A DNA stretch of 60,070 bases from Lachnospiraceae bacterium (GCA_024403515.1 JAKSRS010000010.1:1-60070); one strand, 5' to 3'. Shown: positions 36,868 through 46,486, counted from the first letter of the stretch. The notes: generated from the sequence alone by a model not told the origin. Translations and numbers: made by a program.

Positions 36868-38340
36868 TTATTTTGTAATGATGTCATAAAGTGGCTTGCA
36901 TGCAGGGTAGATTTCCTTGAACTGCTGGTAGCGTTCTTCGTACTTAGCTACAAGATCAGCTTCAGGTTCTACTGTATCCACAACCTTAACAAATTTATCT
37001 GCGATTTCTTCAACTGAAGCATATTCACCTGCTGCAACTGCTGCAAGCATTGCTCCACCCATTGAAGGACCTTCTTCACTTTCAATTACATCAACCTTAA
37101 CATTTAAGATGTTTGCGATCATCTTCTTCCAAAGAGGTGATTTAGCACCGCCACCACAAATCTTGGTACGTTCAATCTTGATGCCAAGGCTCTTAGCTAC
37201 TTCAAAGCTGTCACGGAGTGCAAATGCAACGCCTTCCAAAACTGCCTGAGTCATATCAGCTCTTGTTGTATCCATTGTCATACCAATGAATGTTCCTCTT
37301 GCATTAGGATTGTTGTGAGGTGAACGCTCACCCATAAGGTAAGGAAGGAAGTAAACATGGTTTTCACCAAGCTTTTCAATTGCCTTCTGCTCTGCTGCGT
37401 AATCCTTTGTACCGATGATTTCATCCATCCACCACTTATTACATGAAGCAGCGCTAAGCATGCATCCCATTAAGTGATATGTTCCATCAGCATGTGCAAA
37501 AGAATGTAAAGCGTTATTTGAGTCTACACCGAAGTTCTTGGAAGAAATGAAAATTGTTCCACTTGTACCAAGTGAGATATTACATCTTCCATCACCTACT
37601 GTACCTGTACCAACAGCTGCTGCCGCGTTGTCTCCGGCACCTGCAGCAATAATTGTTGTTTCAGGGAAGCCAAGTTCCTTGGCAACTTCAGGAAGTAATG
37701 TTCCAACCTTTTCATAGCTTTCATAAATCTTAGCAAGCCATTCTTCCTTAACTGAACAGATGTCACACATTTCCTTGGACCATGTACGATTCTTTACGTC
37801 GAAAAGAAGCATACCTGATGCATCAGAAACATCTGTGCAGTGAACGCCTGATAATTTGTAAGCAAGATAATCTTTAGGAAGCATCATCTTAGCAATTTTC
37901 GCAAAGTTTTCAGGTTCTTTATTCTTTACCCAAAGTACCTTGGGTGCTGTAAATCCTGTAAATGAAATATTAGCTGTGTACTCGCTTAACTTATCCTTAC
38001 CGATAACGTTATTTAAGTAATCACATTCTTCTGTAGTACGTCCATCATTCCAAAGAATAGCGGGTCTGATTACGTTGTCATCCTTATCAAGAATTACAAG
38101 ACCGTGCATCTGGCCACCAAAGCTGATTCCGGCAACCTGGCTCTTATCGATGTCTTTTGTAAGTTCTTTTAAGCCTTCCATACTCTGTGTATACCAGTCT
38201 TCGGGCTTCTGCTCACTCCAACCGGGATGAGGGAAGTAAAGGGGATATTCCTTTGAAACAATGTTAACAATCTTTCCCTGTGAATCCATAAGTAAAAGTT
38301 TTACTGCTGAGGTTCCAAGGTCAATACCAATATAATACAT
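36868..38340 (-). CDS. xylB: Xylulokinase-like FGGY carbohydrate kinase
   Basis: 490-residue sugar kinase, best matched to xylulokinase. The N-terminal phosphate loop is YIGIDLGTSAVKLLL. GGQMHGLV and WNDGRTTEEC are xylulokinase-type substrate motifs, GAGDNAAAAVG holds the catalytic Asp, and GGGAKSPLWKKM is the FGGY C-terminal signature. The ATG follows AGGAGG; the longer frame reads through the promoter leader. It is first in an operon with DUF4867 and the isomerase, so its substrate may be the ketose made there rather than D-xylulose itself. The promoter is strong and carries a palindrome at the start of the transcript. Confidence 0.9.
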   Translation of the reverse strand: MYYIGIDLGTSAVKLLLMDSQGKIVNIVSKEYPLYFPHPGWSEQKPEDWYTQSMEGLKELTKDIDKSQVAGISFGGQMHGLVILDKDDNVIRPAILWNDGRTTEECDYLNNVIGKDKLSEYTANISFTGFTAPKVLWVKNKEPENFAKIAKMMLPKDYLAYKLSGVHCTDVSDASGMLLFDVKNRTWSKEMCDICSVKEEWLAKIYESYEKVGTLLPEVAKELGFPETTIIAAGAGDNAAAAVGTGTVGDGRCNISLGTSGTIFISSKNFGVDSNNALHSFAHADGTYHLMGCMLSAASCNKWWMDEIIGTKDYAAEQKAIEKLGENHVYFLPYLMGERSPHNNPNARGTFIGMTMDTTRADMTQAVLEGVAFALRDSFEVAKSLGIKIERTKICGGGAKSPLWKKMIANILNVKVDVIESEEGPSMGGAMLAAVAAGEYASVEEIADKFVKVVDTVEPEADLVAKYEERYQQFKEIYPACKPLYDIITK

Positions 38341-38363
38341 AGTTTTCCTCCTATAAGAAATGA

Positions 38364-38379
38364 TGCGACCGTCGTCGCA
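38364..38379. promoter_or_regulatory. Candidate operator of the sugar isomerase/kinase operon
   Basis: A perfect inverted repeat, TGCGAC-CGTC-GTCGCA, lies between the -10 box and the ribosome site of xylB, about +4 to +19 of the expected transcript. Position and symmetry suit a repressor site. No regulator gene lies beside the operon. Confidence 0.6.
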
Positions 38380-38389
38380 GATTACCTTT

Positions 38390-38418
38390 ATTGTACCTAG
38401 ATAGAAATTTTTTGGCAA
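38390..38418 (-). promoter_or_regulatory. Promoter of the xylB operon
   Basis: The minus strand reads TTGCCA, a 17-base spacer, then TACAAT, about 50 bases before the xylB ATG. Confidence 0.8.
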
Positions 38419-38467
38419 ATTAAAATGTGCGATATCACTATCATTTATTGCTAATTCTTCAGACTTT

Positions 38468-39496
38468 TTATCTCAAATCATAATTAATTTCAAATTTGTT
38501 GTCTGAAAATGCAATTTTGGCGTACGAACCGCTGATAATGGGGATGGACGGAGATATGTGTCCAATGTTGATATCAAGCACGATTGGCACCTTATATTTG
38601 TCCAAAATACCGCTAACTGCCTCATGACAGTTTAGTCCCATTATCTCTGTCTTGTACTCCAAAGGTCGTCCGAAAATAAACCCTTTTGTATACTTAAACC
38701 ATCCGGCCTGCTCAAACTGCCATAATACTCTTCTTATGGAAAACGGGTTCAGTTCACAGCTTTCTAAAAACCAGATAATTCCATCGTCTTTGTACTTTTC
38801 TATAAACTCCTTAACCTTGTCAAACTTTGTTCCGCAAAGCATAGAAAGCACATCCATACAACCGCCGATTAATCTTCCTTCAATCTCTCCCGATGTAGTA
38901 TTATCAGGCATTAAGACCTTCTGGCAGTACTTTTGTGTAACATTATAAATTCCTGTCGCAGGGTAATCATCGGGACAGTCTTCTTCCCATAAATCATAAT
39001 TTGCAAAAGAAAGCTTCTCGCCTCTTAATAACTTATACAAATCATCTATGGATTCATGCCATGGCTGCATACCAAAATCCCCGACGCAGGGTCCGTATAC
39101 TGCTGCCGTATCACATAAAGTATTTAATAAAAAAGTCAGATTCGTATTGTCCGAATATCCGGCAAACCACTTGGGTTTTGCCTTTTTTATTTCTTCAAAA
39201 TCGACAAGCGGCATATCTTCACACATTGTCTCTCCACCGCCGCAGGAAAGAATAATATCCGACTTATCGTTTGTAAAAAAGTCATTGATTTCATCAGCAC
39301 AGGCTTTAGGAGTGTTACTCTTGCCAATTCCAATTCCAAGTCTTGTGTTTGGTCCTTCAATTACTTTGTAGCCTAGGGATTCAAACTTACTTACCGCACT
39401 TTCAAGTCTTGTTTTGTAAGGCTCAATCGAACCTCCAAAGGAAGGAGCTATAAGTCCTATTCGTTCACCGTCTTCTAAAAACTTGGGATATCTCAT
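38468..39496 (-). CDS. S66 family peptidase (LD-carboxypeptidase/MccF-like)
   Basis: 342-residue serine peptidase. The likely catalytic triad is Ser115 (GYSDNTNLT), Glu245 (WFLESCE) and His313 (NIGHISPSIPI), as in LD-carboxypeptidases that trim muropeptides and in MccF, which inactivates microcin C-type antibiotics. The opening IGLIAPSFGG is typical. There is no signal peptide, so it acts in the cytoplasm, on recycled wall peptides or toxic peptide-nucleotides. Long inserts around 160-200 make it closer to the MccF-like branch by eye, but I cannot be sure. It has a GAGGTG ribosome site and no clear own promoter. Confidence 0.88.
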   Translation of the reverse strand: MRYPKFLEDGERIGLIAPSFGGSIEPYKTRLESAVSKFESLGYKVIEGPNTRLGIGIGKSNTPKACADEINDFFTNDKSDIILSCGGGETMCEDMPLVDFEEIKKAKPKWFAGYSDNTNLTFLLNTLCDTAAVYGPCVGDFGMQPWHESIDDLYKLLRGEKLSFANYDLWEEDCPDDYPATGIYNVTQKYCQKVLMPDNTTSGEIEGRLIGGCMDVLSMLCGTKFDKVKEFIEKYKDDGIIWFLESCELNPFSIRRVLWQFEQAGWFKYTKGFIFGRPLEYKTEIMGLNCHEAVSGILDKYKVPIVLDINIGHISPSIPIISGSYAKIAFSDNKFEINYDLR

Positions 39497-39529
39497 TTTT
39501 CACCTCGATACAATTTCTTTTTCCTAATA

Positions 39530-39566
39530 ACAAAATACCCCTTTACCAAAGCATTGGTAAAGGGGC
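39530..39566 (-). terminator. Terminator after the six-gene importer operon
   Basis: The minus strand forms CCCCTTTACCAA-TGC-TTTGGTAAAGGGG followed by TATTTTGTT, about 16 bases past the stop of the second binding lipoprotein. Confidence 0.9.
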
Positions 39567-39581
39567 AATTTCTATTTCATA

Positions 39582-41831
39582 TTATCTCTTTTCGCTTATA
39601 AACAACTGTACGCGTCCCTGAATGTTTTTAACAACATCGTCAAGAGATTTGTCACCCTGGAAATATCCCTGGGTTTCTTCGTCGATAATAAGATCTACAT
39701 CGCTAAGTGAACCCTGTGACTTGTCTACTGTTAAAATAAAGTCCTTATACTTTTTGATTTCATCAGCTGTAAGAGGCTTAATTGTTATATATTCACCGTT
39801 AATGTAGAATGTGTCGGTGTCTTCATATAAAATGTCTTCATCTCCGCCACCTGCATTTCTGTTCATTGCCTTTTTAGCAATTTCATCAAAGGCTGACATT
39901 GAAATCGGAACACCGTTATACTGAAGACCATTCTGGTATTCTGCAAGCAGATATGTTCTTACAAACTCCCAAGCTGATTCAGGTGAAGGACATTTTGAAG
40001 AAATACCTAAACTAAAGTAGTAATAAGCTGATGAACCCTTACGGTCTTCTGAAGGATAACCTATAAATGTAATGTCTTCGCCAATGTAGCCTTTAAGAAT
40101 CTGATTGTAGTCTGATAAGCTGTAAATTGTTGTAGGCATCAAGATTGCACGGTTACTTAACCACATTTCTTCGTAGCTTTCCCAGAAGCCTTCTTCCTCA
40201 AGCTGATTATAGTAATCATCGTCTCCTTCGGGAAGCGTCTTGGCGTACTCTAAAAGTCCTCTGAAATCATCTGAGTCAAAAGAACACTTTCCGCTTGCCA
40301 TATCAACATATACACTGCTGTTAACTGCAAGCATGTTATTTACAAATTCATTTCTTGTAACACCCATGATAAGTGATGACTTTTCAGGAATTGTCTTTTC
40401 AAATTCCATCATTTCCTTCATGGTCCATCCCTGTCTGTCGCCTAATATAGACTTCTTACCAACAACAGTTTCAATATAGAATGAAGGAATGATTTCATAT
40501 AACTTTCCATCATATGAACCCATTTTTATTACGTTGGGGAAAAGATCTTCTCTCTTGATTTCAGGATCGTTATCAAGCAAAGAGTTCATATCATAATATA
40601 ATCCCTTTGATATGTAGTTATGAATTGTTGTGGAATCTGAAGCAATAACAATATCAGGTCCCTTTCCGGAAGCTACATCTGAGTTAAACTTCTTGCTACC
40701 GGCATCCCAGTCATCTTCTGTATTGTAAGATGAGTAGTCAATTACTCTGATACGGTAGTTTTCATTTGTTTTATTAAAATGGATAACCTGCTTTCTTACG
40801 TTGTTATCAAGGTAAAGGCATCCTAATGTTAAAATCTGCTTTTCTACTACATCTTCAGGATTAACCTTTTCATATTTAGCAAGCTTATAAGCGCCCCTTC
40901 CATCGTCAGAGTCGTAATCATAATAAGCACCAACGAAAGTTCTGTCATCAATAGCATCAAAAGATGAGAAGTATGATACCGAAATATCTGAGTCTACGAA
41001 GTTAACAAGTACCTTGGGTTCTGTATCCTTAAGGTTAAATCCATATACAGAAACGTTGTCTCTTAAAATCAAATCATACTGTGAGCCGGCAGAAATATCA
41101 TAAAGGTTCATGTTTACTGCAAGAGTTAAAACATCAGAAAGTTCAAGGGTTTTAAGATCTAATGTTCTATACTCTTCCTTTTCTTCACCCCATGAAGAAA
41201 TAAGCATCTTGTCGCCTCTTAAAGCAAACATTCTTCCAAAGTTAATATTTTCAAATTCTTTTTCTGATACGAAATTTAAGCTGTGATCAAGAGTATAAAT
41301 CTTGTCGTCACTGAAAACTAAAATCTTATCATCAAGTACCTGAACATTACTTACATATTCAATCTTATCAGTTAAATCTACTTTTTCGCCGAACTTTCCG
41401 TTTTCATCAACGATTGTTGCATAGTAGTAAGTATTGTAATCGTATGTATCTTCTGTCACTATTTCTTCATAACTTGTATAGAAAATAACTATCTTGCCAT
41501 CTTTAAGTGGTGTCATTATTTCAATGTAAGCGTTGGGATCTGAAAAACCGAATGTTCTCATATCGCTTCCATCAAGATTACAAGTAATAAGCTTCTGGGC
41601 ATATCCTTCCTCAAAAGAATATCCGTTAGCATATAAGCGTCCGTCTTTTACATGAGCTGAGTTGATTTCAACTCCTTCAGGAAACTGAATTCCCAAATCA
41701 ACTTCTTTGTAGATAGCATTCTTATCTATCTTGTGTTCATTTGTTTCTTTCTTCTTTCCGCAGGCAACCATTGTCATAGTAGCTATTGCAAGTAAAGAAA
41801 CTACTAATACTCGTCCAATTTTCTTTTTCAT
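39582..41831 (-). CDS. Large two-part solute-binding lipoprotein (second copy)
   Basis: 749-residue predicted lipoprotein (signal peptide with lipobox MVAC, Cys24). Residues about 40-350 are rich in short strands with turns such as DGSDMRTFGF and DDKIYTLDH and look like a beta-propeller. From about 375 to the end it resembles a family-1 extracellular sugar-binding protein: SSTIHNYISKGLYYDMNSLL, split at the Gly, then FIGYPSEDRKGSSAYYYF, and ESAWEFVRTYL. The last 25 residues (YFQGDKSLDDVVKNIQGRV) closely match those of the first-gene lipoprotein of the same operon, so the two are paralogues. The start ATG has AGGAGAG upstream. It is the last gene of the operon. The ligand is unknown. Confidence 0.82.
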   Translation of the reverse strand: MKKKIGRVLVVSLLAIATMTMVACGKKKETNEHKIDKNAIYKEVDLGIQFPEGVEINSAHVKDGRLYANGYSFEEGYAQKLITCNLDGSDMRTFGFSDPNAYIEIMTPLKDGKIVIFYTSYEEIVTEDTYDYNTYYYATIVDENGKFGEKVDLTDKIEYVSNVQVLDDKILVFSDDKIYTLDHSLNFVSEKEFENINFGRMFALRGDKMLISSWGEEKEEYRTLDLKTLELSDVLTLAVNMNLYDISAGSQYDLILRDNVSVYGFNLKDTEPKVLVNFVDSDISVSYFSSFDAIDDRTFVGAYYDYDSDDGRGAYKLAKYEKVNPEDVVEKQILTLGCLYLDNNVRKQVIHFNKTNENYRIRVIDYSSYNTEDDWDAGSKKFNSDVASGKGPDIVIASDSTTIHNYISKGLYYDMNSLLDNDPEIKREDLFPNVIKMGSYDGKLYEIIPSFYIETVVGKKSILGDRQGWTMKEMMEFEKTIPEKSSLIMGVTRNEFVNNMLAVNSSVYVDMASGKCSFDSDDFRGLLEYAKTLPEGDDDYYNQLEEEGFWESYEEMWLSNRAILMPTTIYSLSDYNQILKGYIGEDITFIGYPSEDRKGSSAYYYFSLGISSKCPSPESAWEFVRTYLLAEYQNGLQYNGVPISMSAFDEIAKKAMNRNAGGGDEDILYEDTDTFYINGEYITIKPLTADEIKKYKDFILTVDKSQGSLSDVDLIIDEETQGYFQGDKSLDDVVKNIQGRVQLFISEKR

Positions 41832-41844
41832 AATTCTCTCCTGA

Positions 41845-42924
41845 CTATTCGTACTCGTTATCCTCAATTCTTCTTCGTCTTGATTCTCTGTAATCTTCAA
41901 GCTTTGCCTGGATAAAATTCCAAACATCCTTTTTGTGAATTGTTCTTTTTCTCCACATGCGGATGAGTAATGCAATCAACAAGATACTAGGATACGATAC
42001 AAATACAATTGCTGCAATACAAATCGGTGTTAAAATATCTTCCGTTCCTCTTGCAACATTCTCCCAGTAAGGATATACAAGACCCTTCTTATTCATTCCT
42101 CTTAATCCGAAATTCTTGGCATTCATAACTAAATGCTGCCAGGAAAATCTTCCTGTATTTTCGACAACTTCAAAGCGTCTTTCTTCAAGATTCAACGCCT
42201 TTTGAAAAATGCCCTTTGCATAACCTGAGATGGGATTTGGAAGTAAGGCCTCAATTGAATTCAGATAAGTAATATTTCCAAATTCTTGAAGCGACTCTAA
42301 CGAAACAAATATTGTAGGAACATCGTTTCCTGCAAGATCGTTTAGTCTTCCCTTCTCTTTCTTTACAACTCCTGATATTACGTGCTGTCTTCCGCCAACA
42401 GTAATAACCTGACCAACAACATTAGGTGAACCAAAAAGATTCCATGCTGTTTCTGTATCTAAAATGACGTGATCTTTCATGATATCATCGCCATCAAAAT
42501 ACGAACCATAAACTATCTCAAGAGGGTGAAAGAGGAAGAAATCTCCTCCAACACCGTACGCATTTACGGTAACTTCACTCTTTCCGGATGATAATTCAAC
42601 CTCTCCCTGAGCACTGTAAGCCATAACAACTCTTCTGGCATTTTCATTGGGTGCCACAATAGAATCCATGGTTAGCTGGTTTTCAAGGCCGCCCTGAATC
42701 ATCATCACTGTCTTCTCTTCCATTCCCGAAAGTTCTGAAAGAAAGGCACTTAACTGAACATAGGAACCGTCGTTACACCATCTTTTAGCAAACTGCTGGT
42801 TCTTTTGCTTTGAAGCCGTTACGCAACAGATAGTTGTCAGTATAAGGAACACAATTAAAGAAATCGCACCGGTTATAGCCAATATAAATTGTTTTTTTCC
42901 AAATACGCTTCGTAAATAATTCAT
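41845..42924 (-). CDS. MacB/FtsX-like membrane protein with a single periplasmic-core domain
   Basis: 359-residue protein with a transmembrane helix near the N-terminus (about 14-36), a large external domain, and a second hydrophobic segment near 298-325, ending in a long basic cytoplasmic tail. The external part with AYGVGGDFFLFHPLEIVYGSYF, split at the Phe pair, VILDTETAWNLFG and VVGQVITVGG matches the MacB periplasmic core domain of FtsX-type ABC permeases. Normal members have four helices; this one seems to have two, so it may be a reduced or non-transporting form. No ABC ATPase is encoded nearby. It follows the HlyD-like gene by 21 bases. Confidence 0.72.
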   Translation of the reverse strand: MNYLRSVFGKKQFILAITGAISLIVFLILTTICCVTASKQKNQQFAKRWCNDGSYVQLSAFLSELSGMEEKTVMMIQGGLENQLTMDSIVAPNENARRVVMAYSAQGEVELSSGKSEVTVNAYGVGGDFFLFHPLEIVYGSYFDGDDIMKDHVILDTETAWNLFGSPNVVGQVITVGGRQHVISGVVKKEKGRLNDLAGNDVPTIFVSLESLQEFGNITYLNSIEALLPNPISGYAKGIFQKALNLEERRFEVVENTGRFSWQHLVMNAKNFGLRGMNKKGLVYPYWENVARGTEDILTPICIAAIVFVSYPSILLIALLIRMWRKRTIHKKDVWNFIQAKLEDYRESRRRRIEDNEYE

Positions 42925-42945
42925 TCGTTTCTTATATCCTTAAAA

Positions 42946-44640
42946 TCAAGATTCCTTTAATCTTACCTGCTGACCTTCTTCAATAGGCTTTGAAGAAGTT
43001 GTAATGATGTAATCATAACCTTCAAATACGCCGTTTACAGCGCTATGTGTATCATCTTCAGCAATTACAGTTACATCAACTCTCTCAGCAATGTATCTGT
43101 TTCCTAAAGGAGTAGATTTTGACTTAATTCTTAAAACGAACTTACCATTGTTGTCTTCACGGATAGCACTGTTAGGAACAATAAAGTCGTAGTTAGCTGT
43201 TCTCTTTCCTGCTGTCAGTGTAAGTGACTGTCCGTTTGTAATATCACCTTCAAGCTGGAATGTTACTTTCTTTCCTGCCTGAGGATCCTGAGGATCTGTC
43301 TTTATTGAAGTAATCTTAGCGTGTACATCTGTATACCAGTAAGAATTTGTTACTTCAGCCTCATCACCTACAGAAATGTATCTTGCCTGATCTTTAGTTA
43401 CTGCAAAAGAAAGTGTAAATCCTTTTCCGGCAAGCTGGATACTTGCAACTTCTTCGCCGGATTCTGTTGTTTCTCCTGCAACCTTTGATGTAGAAAGAAC
43501 TACACCTGATACGGGAGAAGTAATCTGAACATTTGATGCTTTTTCCTTGGCTTCATCGTAAGCCTTTTTAGCATCCTGATAAGCTACATATAAATCTACT
43601 ACAGAACTGCTGCCGGAATAGTCACTCTGGAATTCTTCTAATTCCTTAGTAGCCTTTTCACTGGCCTTTTTAGCTTCGTATTCTCTGTCTTTAAATGCTA
43701 CATACTGCTTTTCAAGTTCTCTTTTTCTGTCTTCAATTGCCTTTTCACACTGTTTTTCTGTGTTTTCGGCATTCTGGAATTCTAAACTTGCTGAAAGGTA
43801 CTGGTCATAACTGTCCTTTTCAGTTGAATTATTAAGAGCTTCTTTGGCTTCTTTATAAGCCTGTTTAGCTTCAGAGTACTTTTCTTTGTTAGCTTCTGTT
43901 TCTTTATTCTCATATGCTTTCTTGGCATTTTCATAAGCAACCTGAGCTTTATTGTAAGTGTCAAGAAGTTCCTTGTATTCTGAATATCCGCTTTCGTACT
44001 GGCCCTTTATTCTTTCCCAGTATTCCTGAGCATCCTTGGCTTCTTCGATAGCTCTGTCAAGATTAGCACGTTCTTCTGAAGAACCATCATTCCACTTGTT
44101 GTAAGTATAATATTCGAAGTCTTCAATTTCCTTTTGAACCTTTTCTAAGGCTTCATCAGTACTTTCTTTGGCCTTCTTTAAACGGGCACCCTTATCCTGG
44201 TATTCAGTACTGTCTGAGTTAGGATCACGCTTTTCAAAATTAGCTGTATCGGATGAAGAAAAACCGCCTTCGATAGCAGCCTTTTCGTATTCACTCTTAG
44301 CTGTCTTTAATGCACTTTCTGCTTCCTTTAACTCTCCGCTTTCGCCTTCTTCAAGAAGGTACAAAACATCGCCCTTTTTGACTTCGTCTCCGGGCTTAAC
44401 CTTAACGGATGCAATCTTTCTTGTTTCCTTATAGGTAACACTGTAAGGATCAGCTGATTCAACTACACCGGTTCCTCTAACCTTATTTGTTATGCTTCCT
44501 GACATACAGTACTGAGCTGCAACCTCGGGAAGTGAATAATTCATAATAGTGTTAGAAAAGAATGTTAAAACCAGTAAAACTGAAAGGAAAATGATTGCTG
44601 CATTTTTTACCCAGTCTTTTCTTTTGCTTGTTTCGTTCAT
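42946..44640 (-). CDS. HlyD/RND-adaptor-like membrane fusion protein with long coiled coil
   Basis: 564-residue protein anchored by one N-terminal helix (about 12-33). After it come the first half of a lipoyl-like domain (VKVKPGDEVKKGDVLYLLEEGE), an unusually long Ala/Glu/Lys-rich alpha-helical hairpin (about 100-375), and the second lipoyl half (VQITSPVSGVVLSTSKVAGE, split at the Val pair). The C-terminal beta-barrel and membrane-proximal regions close it. This is the layout of adaptor subunits of MacAB- and HlyBD-type exporters. The hairpin is about twice the usual length. It shares an operon with the MacB-like protein, which suggests they form a complex, and with a sugar importer. Confidence 0.83.
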   Translation of the reverse strand: MNETSKRKDWVKNAAIIFLSVLLVLTFFSNTIMNYSLPEVAAQYCMSGSITNKVRGTGVVESADPYSVTYKETRKIASVKVKPGDEVKKGDVLYLLEEGESGELKEAESALKTAKSEYEKAAIEGGFSSSDTANFEKRDPNSDSTEYQDKGARLKKAKESTDEALEKVQKEIEDFEYYTYNKWNDGSSEERANLDRAIEEAKDAQEYWERIKGQYESGYSEYKELLDTYNKAQVAYENAKKAYENKETEANKEKYSEAKQAYKEAKEALNNSTEKDSYDQYLSASLEFQNAENTEKQCEKAIEDRKRELEKQYVAFKDREYEAKKASEKATKELEEFQSDYSGSSSVVDLYVAYQDAKKAYDEAKEKASNVQITSPVSGVVLSTSKVAGETTESGEEVASIQLAGKGFTLSFAVTKDQARYISVGDEAEVTNSYWYTDVHAKITSIKTDPQDPQAGKKVTFQLEGDITNGQSLTLTAGKRTANYDFIVPNSAIREDNNGKFVLRIKSKSTPLGNRYIAERVDVTVIAEDDTHSAVNGVFEGYDYIITTSSKPIEEGQQVRLKES

Positions 44641-44687
44641 TTATATATTCTCCATTCTGCTAAAGAAAATAGCACTTTAATCCCAAT

Positions 44688-45599
44688 TTAGCCTTTAATA
44701 CCGCCCTGATACATAATACCTTCTACAAGGTAATCTTCTCCGTACAGGAAAACAAGTAAGCCCGGAACCATATAAATGGTTGCGACCGCAAAGGCCAGTC
44801 CTGTTTCACCGCTGTTAATTTGTGAAAGGAAAACACTTAAGGGGTGCTTTTCTGAATCATTAAGTAAAATCAAGGGCTGCTCAACCATGTTCCAGTAATC
44901 TATAAATACAAGAATTGCTACCGAATATAAACAGCTCTTACTTAAAGGGGCACATATAAGTTTAAATATCTGCCACTCTCCTGCACCGTCAATCTGTGCA
45001 GCTTCAATATATGAGGTAGGAACACGTCTCATAAATTTTGTGAGCAGATAAACCGCAAATGGCGATGCAATACCCGGTAACCAGATTGCCCATCTGGTAT
45101 CGATAAGGTGTAACCAGTTAGAAACCAGATAGTTCGGTACCAGTGTAACCTGATAAGGCATCAGCATCAAAATTATATACAGGAAGAAAATGATTTCTTT
45201 TATTCTTCCCTTAGCTCTCATAAATCCATAAGAAGCAAACAAAGCAGTTAATAACTGGAATATTACAATAGGTACTACAAGTATTACTGAATTCCAGAAC
45301 TTTATAAGATAATCCGGACTCTTTAAAAGTACTGTTATGTACTGGGAAAAAGAAACTTTATCCGGAATAAATTTCAAATTAACTATTTTGGATATAAAAA
45401 CCTTTCCGCCCTTTTCAGATGTAGCAAATACTGCACCATAGTTGGCGCTAAGCTCTGTCTGGGTCATGAAAGAGTTTGTTATTGTAAGTACAATCGGTGT
45501 CAAAAAAACAAGTGCGAAGAAACCTACTACTATAAGAATGATAATTCCGGAAATAAGTTCTCTTTTATGTCTTTTCGATATTGAGTTAACTTTTTTCAT
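44688..45599 (-). CDS. Carbohydrate ABC transporter permease (MalG type)
   Basis: 303-residue inner-membrane permease with about six helices. The cytoplasmic EAA loop EAAQIDGAGEWQIFK contacts the ATPase. The N-terminal helix is followed by a longer than usual external loop (about 40-85) before the core. It pairs with the MalF-type protein whose gene overlaps its start by four bases (ATGA), so translation is coupled. No ATPase lies in the operon; in Firmicutes such importers often use a shared MsmX-type ATPase encoded elsewhere. The sugar is unknown. Confidence 0.92.
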   Translation of the reverse strand: MKKVNSISKRHKRELISGIIILIVVGFFALVFLTPIVLTITNSFMTQTELSANYGAVFATSEKGGKVFISKIVNLKFIPDKVSFSQYITVLLKSPDYLIKFWNSVILVVPIVIFQLLTALFASYGFMRAKGRIKEIIFFLYIILMLMPYQVTLVPNYLVSNWLHLIDTRWAIWLPGIASPFAVYLLTKFMRRVPTSYIEAAQIDGAGEWQIFKLICAPLSKSCLYSVAILVFIDYWNMVEQPLILLNDSEKHPLSVFLSQINSGETGLAFAVATIYMVPGLLVFLYGEDYLVEGIMYQGGIKG

Positions 45600-46486
45600 T
45601 CTTCCACATCCTTTCCGAAGTAATTTTCAAAAAGGAAAAGTGCTCCAATGATAATAACCATTACTACCGACATATATATAGCTGCTGTCGAAAGCTTATG
45701 GTAATCAAGTGATTTAAAGGTATTATTCATAAAATGCTGAAGCATATAAAGTGAAGGGTACGGATAATCACCTGAAATCAAATATATTTCTCTAAATACT
45801 TTAAATGAGTTAATTAATGAAAGAATCGTTACAAAAAGGATTGTCGGAGAAAGATATCTTATCTTAATGTGCCAGAATATCTGCCATGCATTGGCACTCT
45901 CCATTGTTGCTACTTCCAAAATATCTCTGGGTACAGATTCAAGGGCTGACAAAAACAGAATCATATTGTAGCCCATATTCTTCCACAAAAAGAGGAAGAT
46001 AATAACTACCGGAGAATGATCTGATGACAACCAGTCAATCTTTTGAAATCCAAGCGGTACAAGAAAACTGTTTAAGGCACCATTTGAATGGAAAATAACT
46101 TCAATAATTAAAACGATAGAAGCAACGGGAACCATCATGGGTGTTAAAAAGCTTGTTCTTAACTGACTTCTTAATGGTATGTTTCTATCAAGTAACATTG
46201 CAAGTATTAACGAAAGAACTACTGCTAAAGGCATGGCAACAAACGAAAACTTCAAGGTATTTGAACTAGCCTGCTTGAAGGCGGCATTTTGTGCCACATT
46301 CACGTAATTCTGAAAACCGACAAACTCTGCTGTTACAGGGTTGTCGATAAATGAATAATATATAACCACAAAAAAGGGTAGAACAAAGAATATGAAAACA
46401 CTAATAAGGCTCGGAAGCATAAATAATATGCTTCCGACCCTCTGCTGTCTCGATCTTCTTTTAAACTGATTATTGCTTCGAGCCAT
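45596..46486 (-). CDS. Carbohydrate ABC transporter permease (MalF/UgpA type)
   Basis: 296-residue inner-membrane permease with six helices. It starts with a basic segment (SNNQFKRRSRQQRVG) before the first helix, and has the EAA loop EVATMESANAWQIFWHI. It forms the heterodimeric channel with the MalG-type protein and would receive sugar from the lipoprotein encoded just upstream. The ribosome site is AGGA. It lies 17 bases after the first binding-lipoprotein gene. Confidence 0.92.
   Translation of the reverse strand: MARSNNQFKRRSRQQRVGSILFMLPSLISVFIFFVLPFFVVIYYSFIDNPVTAEFVGFQNYVNVAQNAAFKQASSNTLKFSFVAMPLAVVLSLILAMLLDRNIPLRSQLRTSFLTPMMVPVASIVLIIEVIFHSNGALNSFLVPLGFQKIDWLSSDHSPVVIIFLFLWKNMGYNMILFLSALESVPRDILEVATMESANAWQIFWHIKIRYLSPTILFVTILSLINSFKVFREIYLISGDYPYPSLYMLQHFMNNTFKSLDYHKLSTAAIYMSVVMVIIIGALFLFENYFGKDVEE

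Noticed and set aside
38468..39496. Calling the S66 gene a microcin immunity gene
   Set aside because: MccF and LD-carboxypeptidases share all visible catalytic residues, so the narrower name is not supported.
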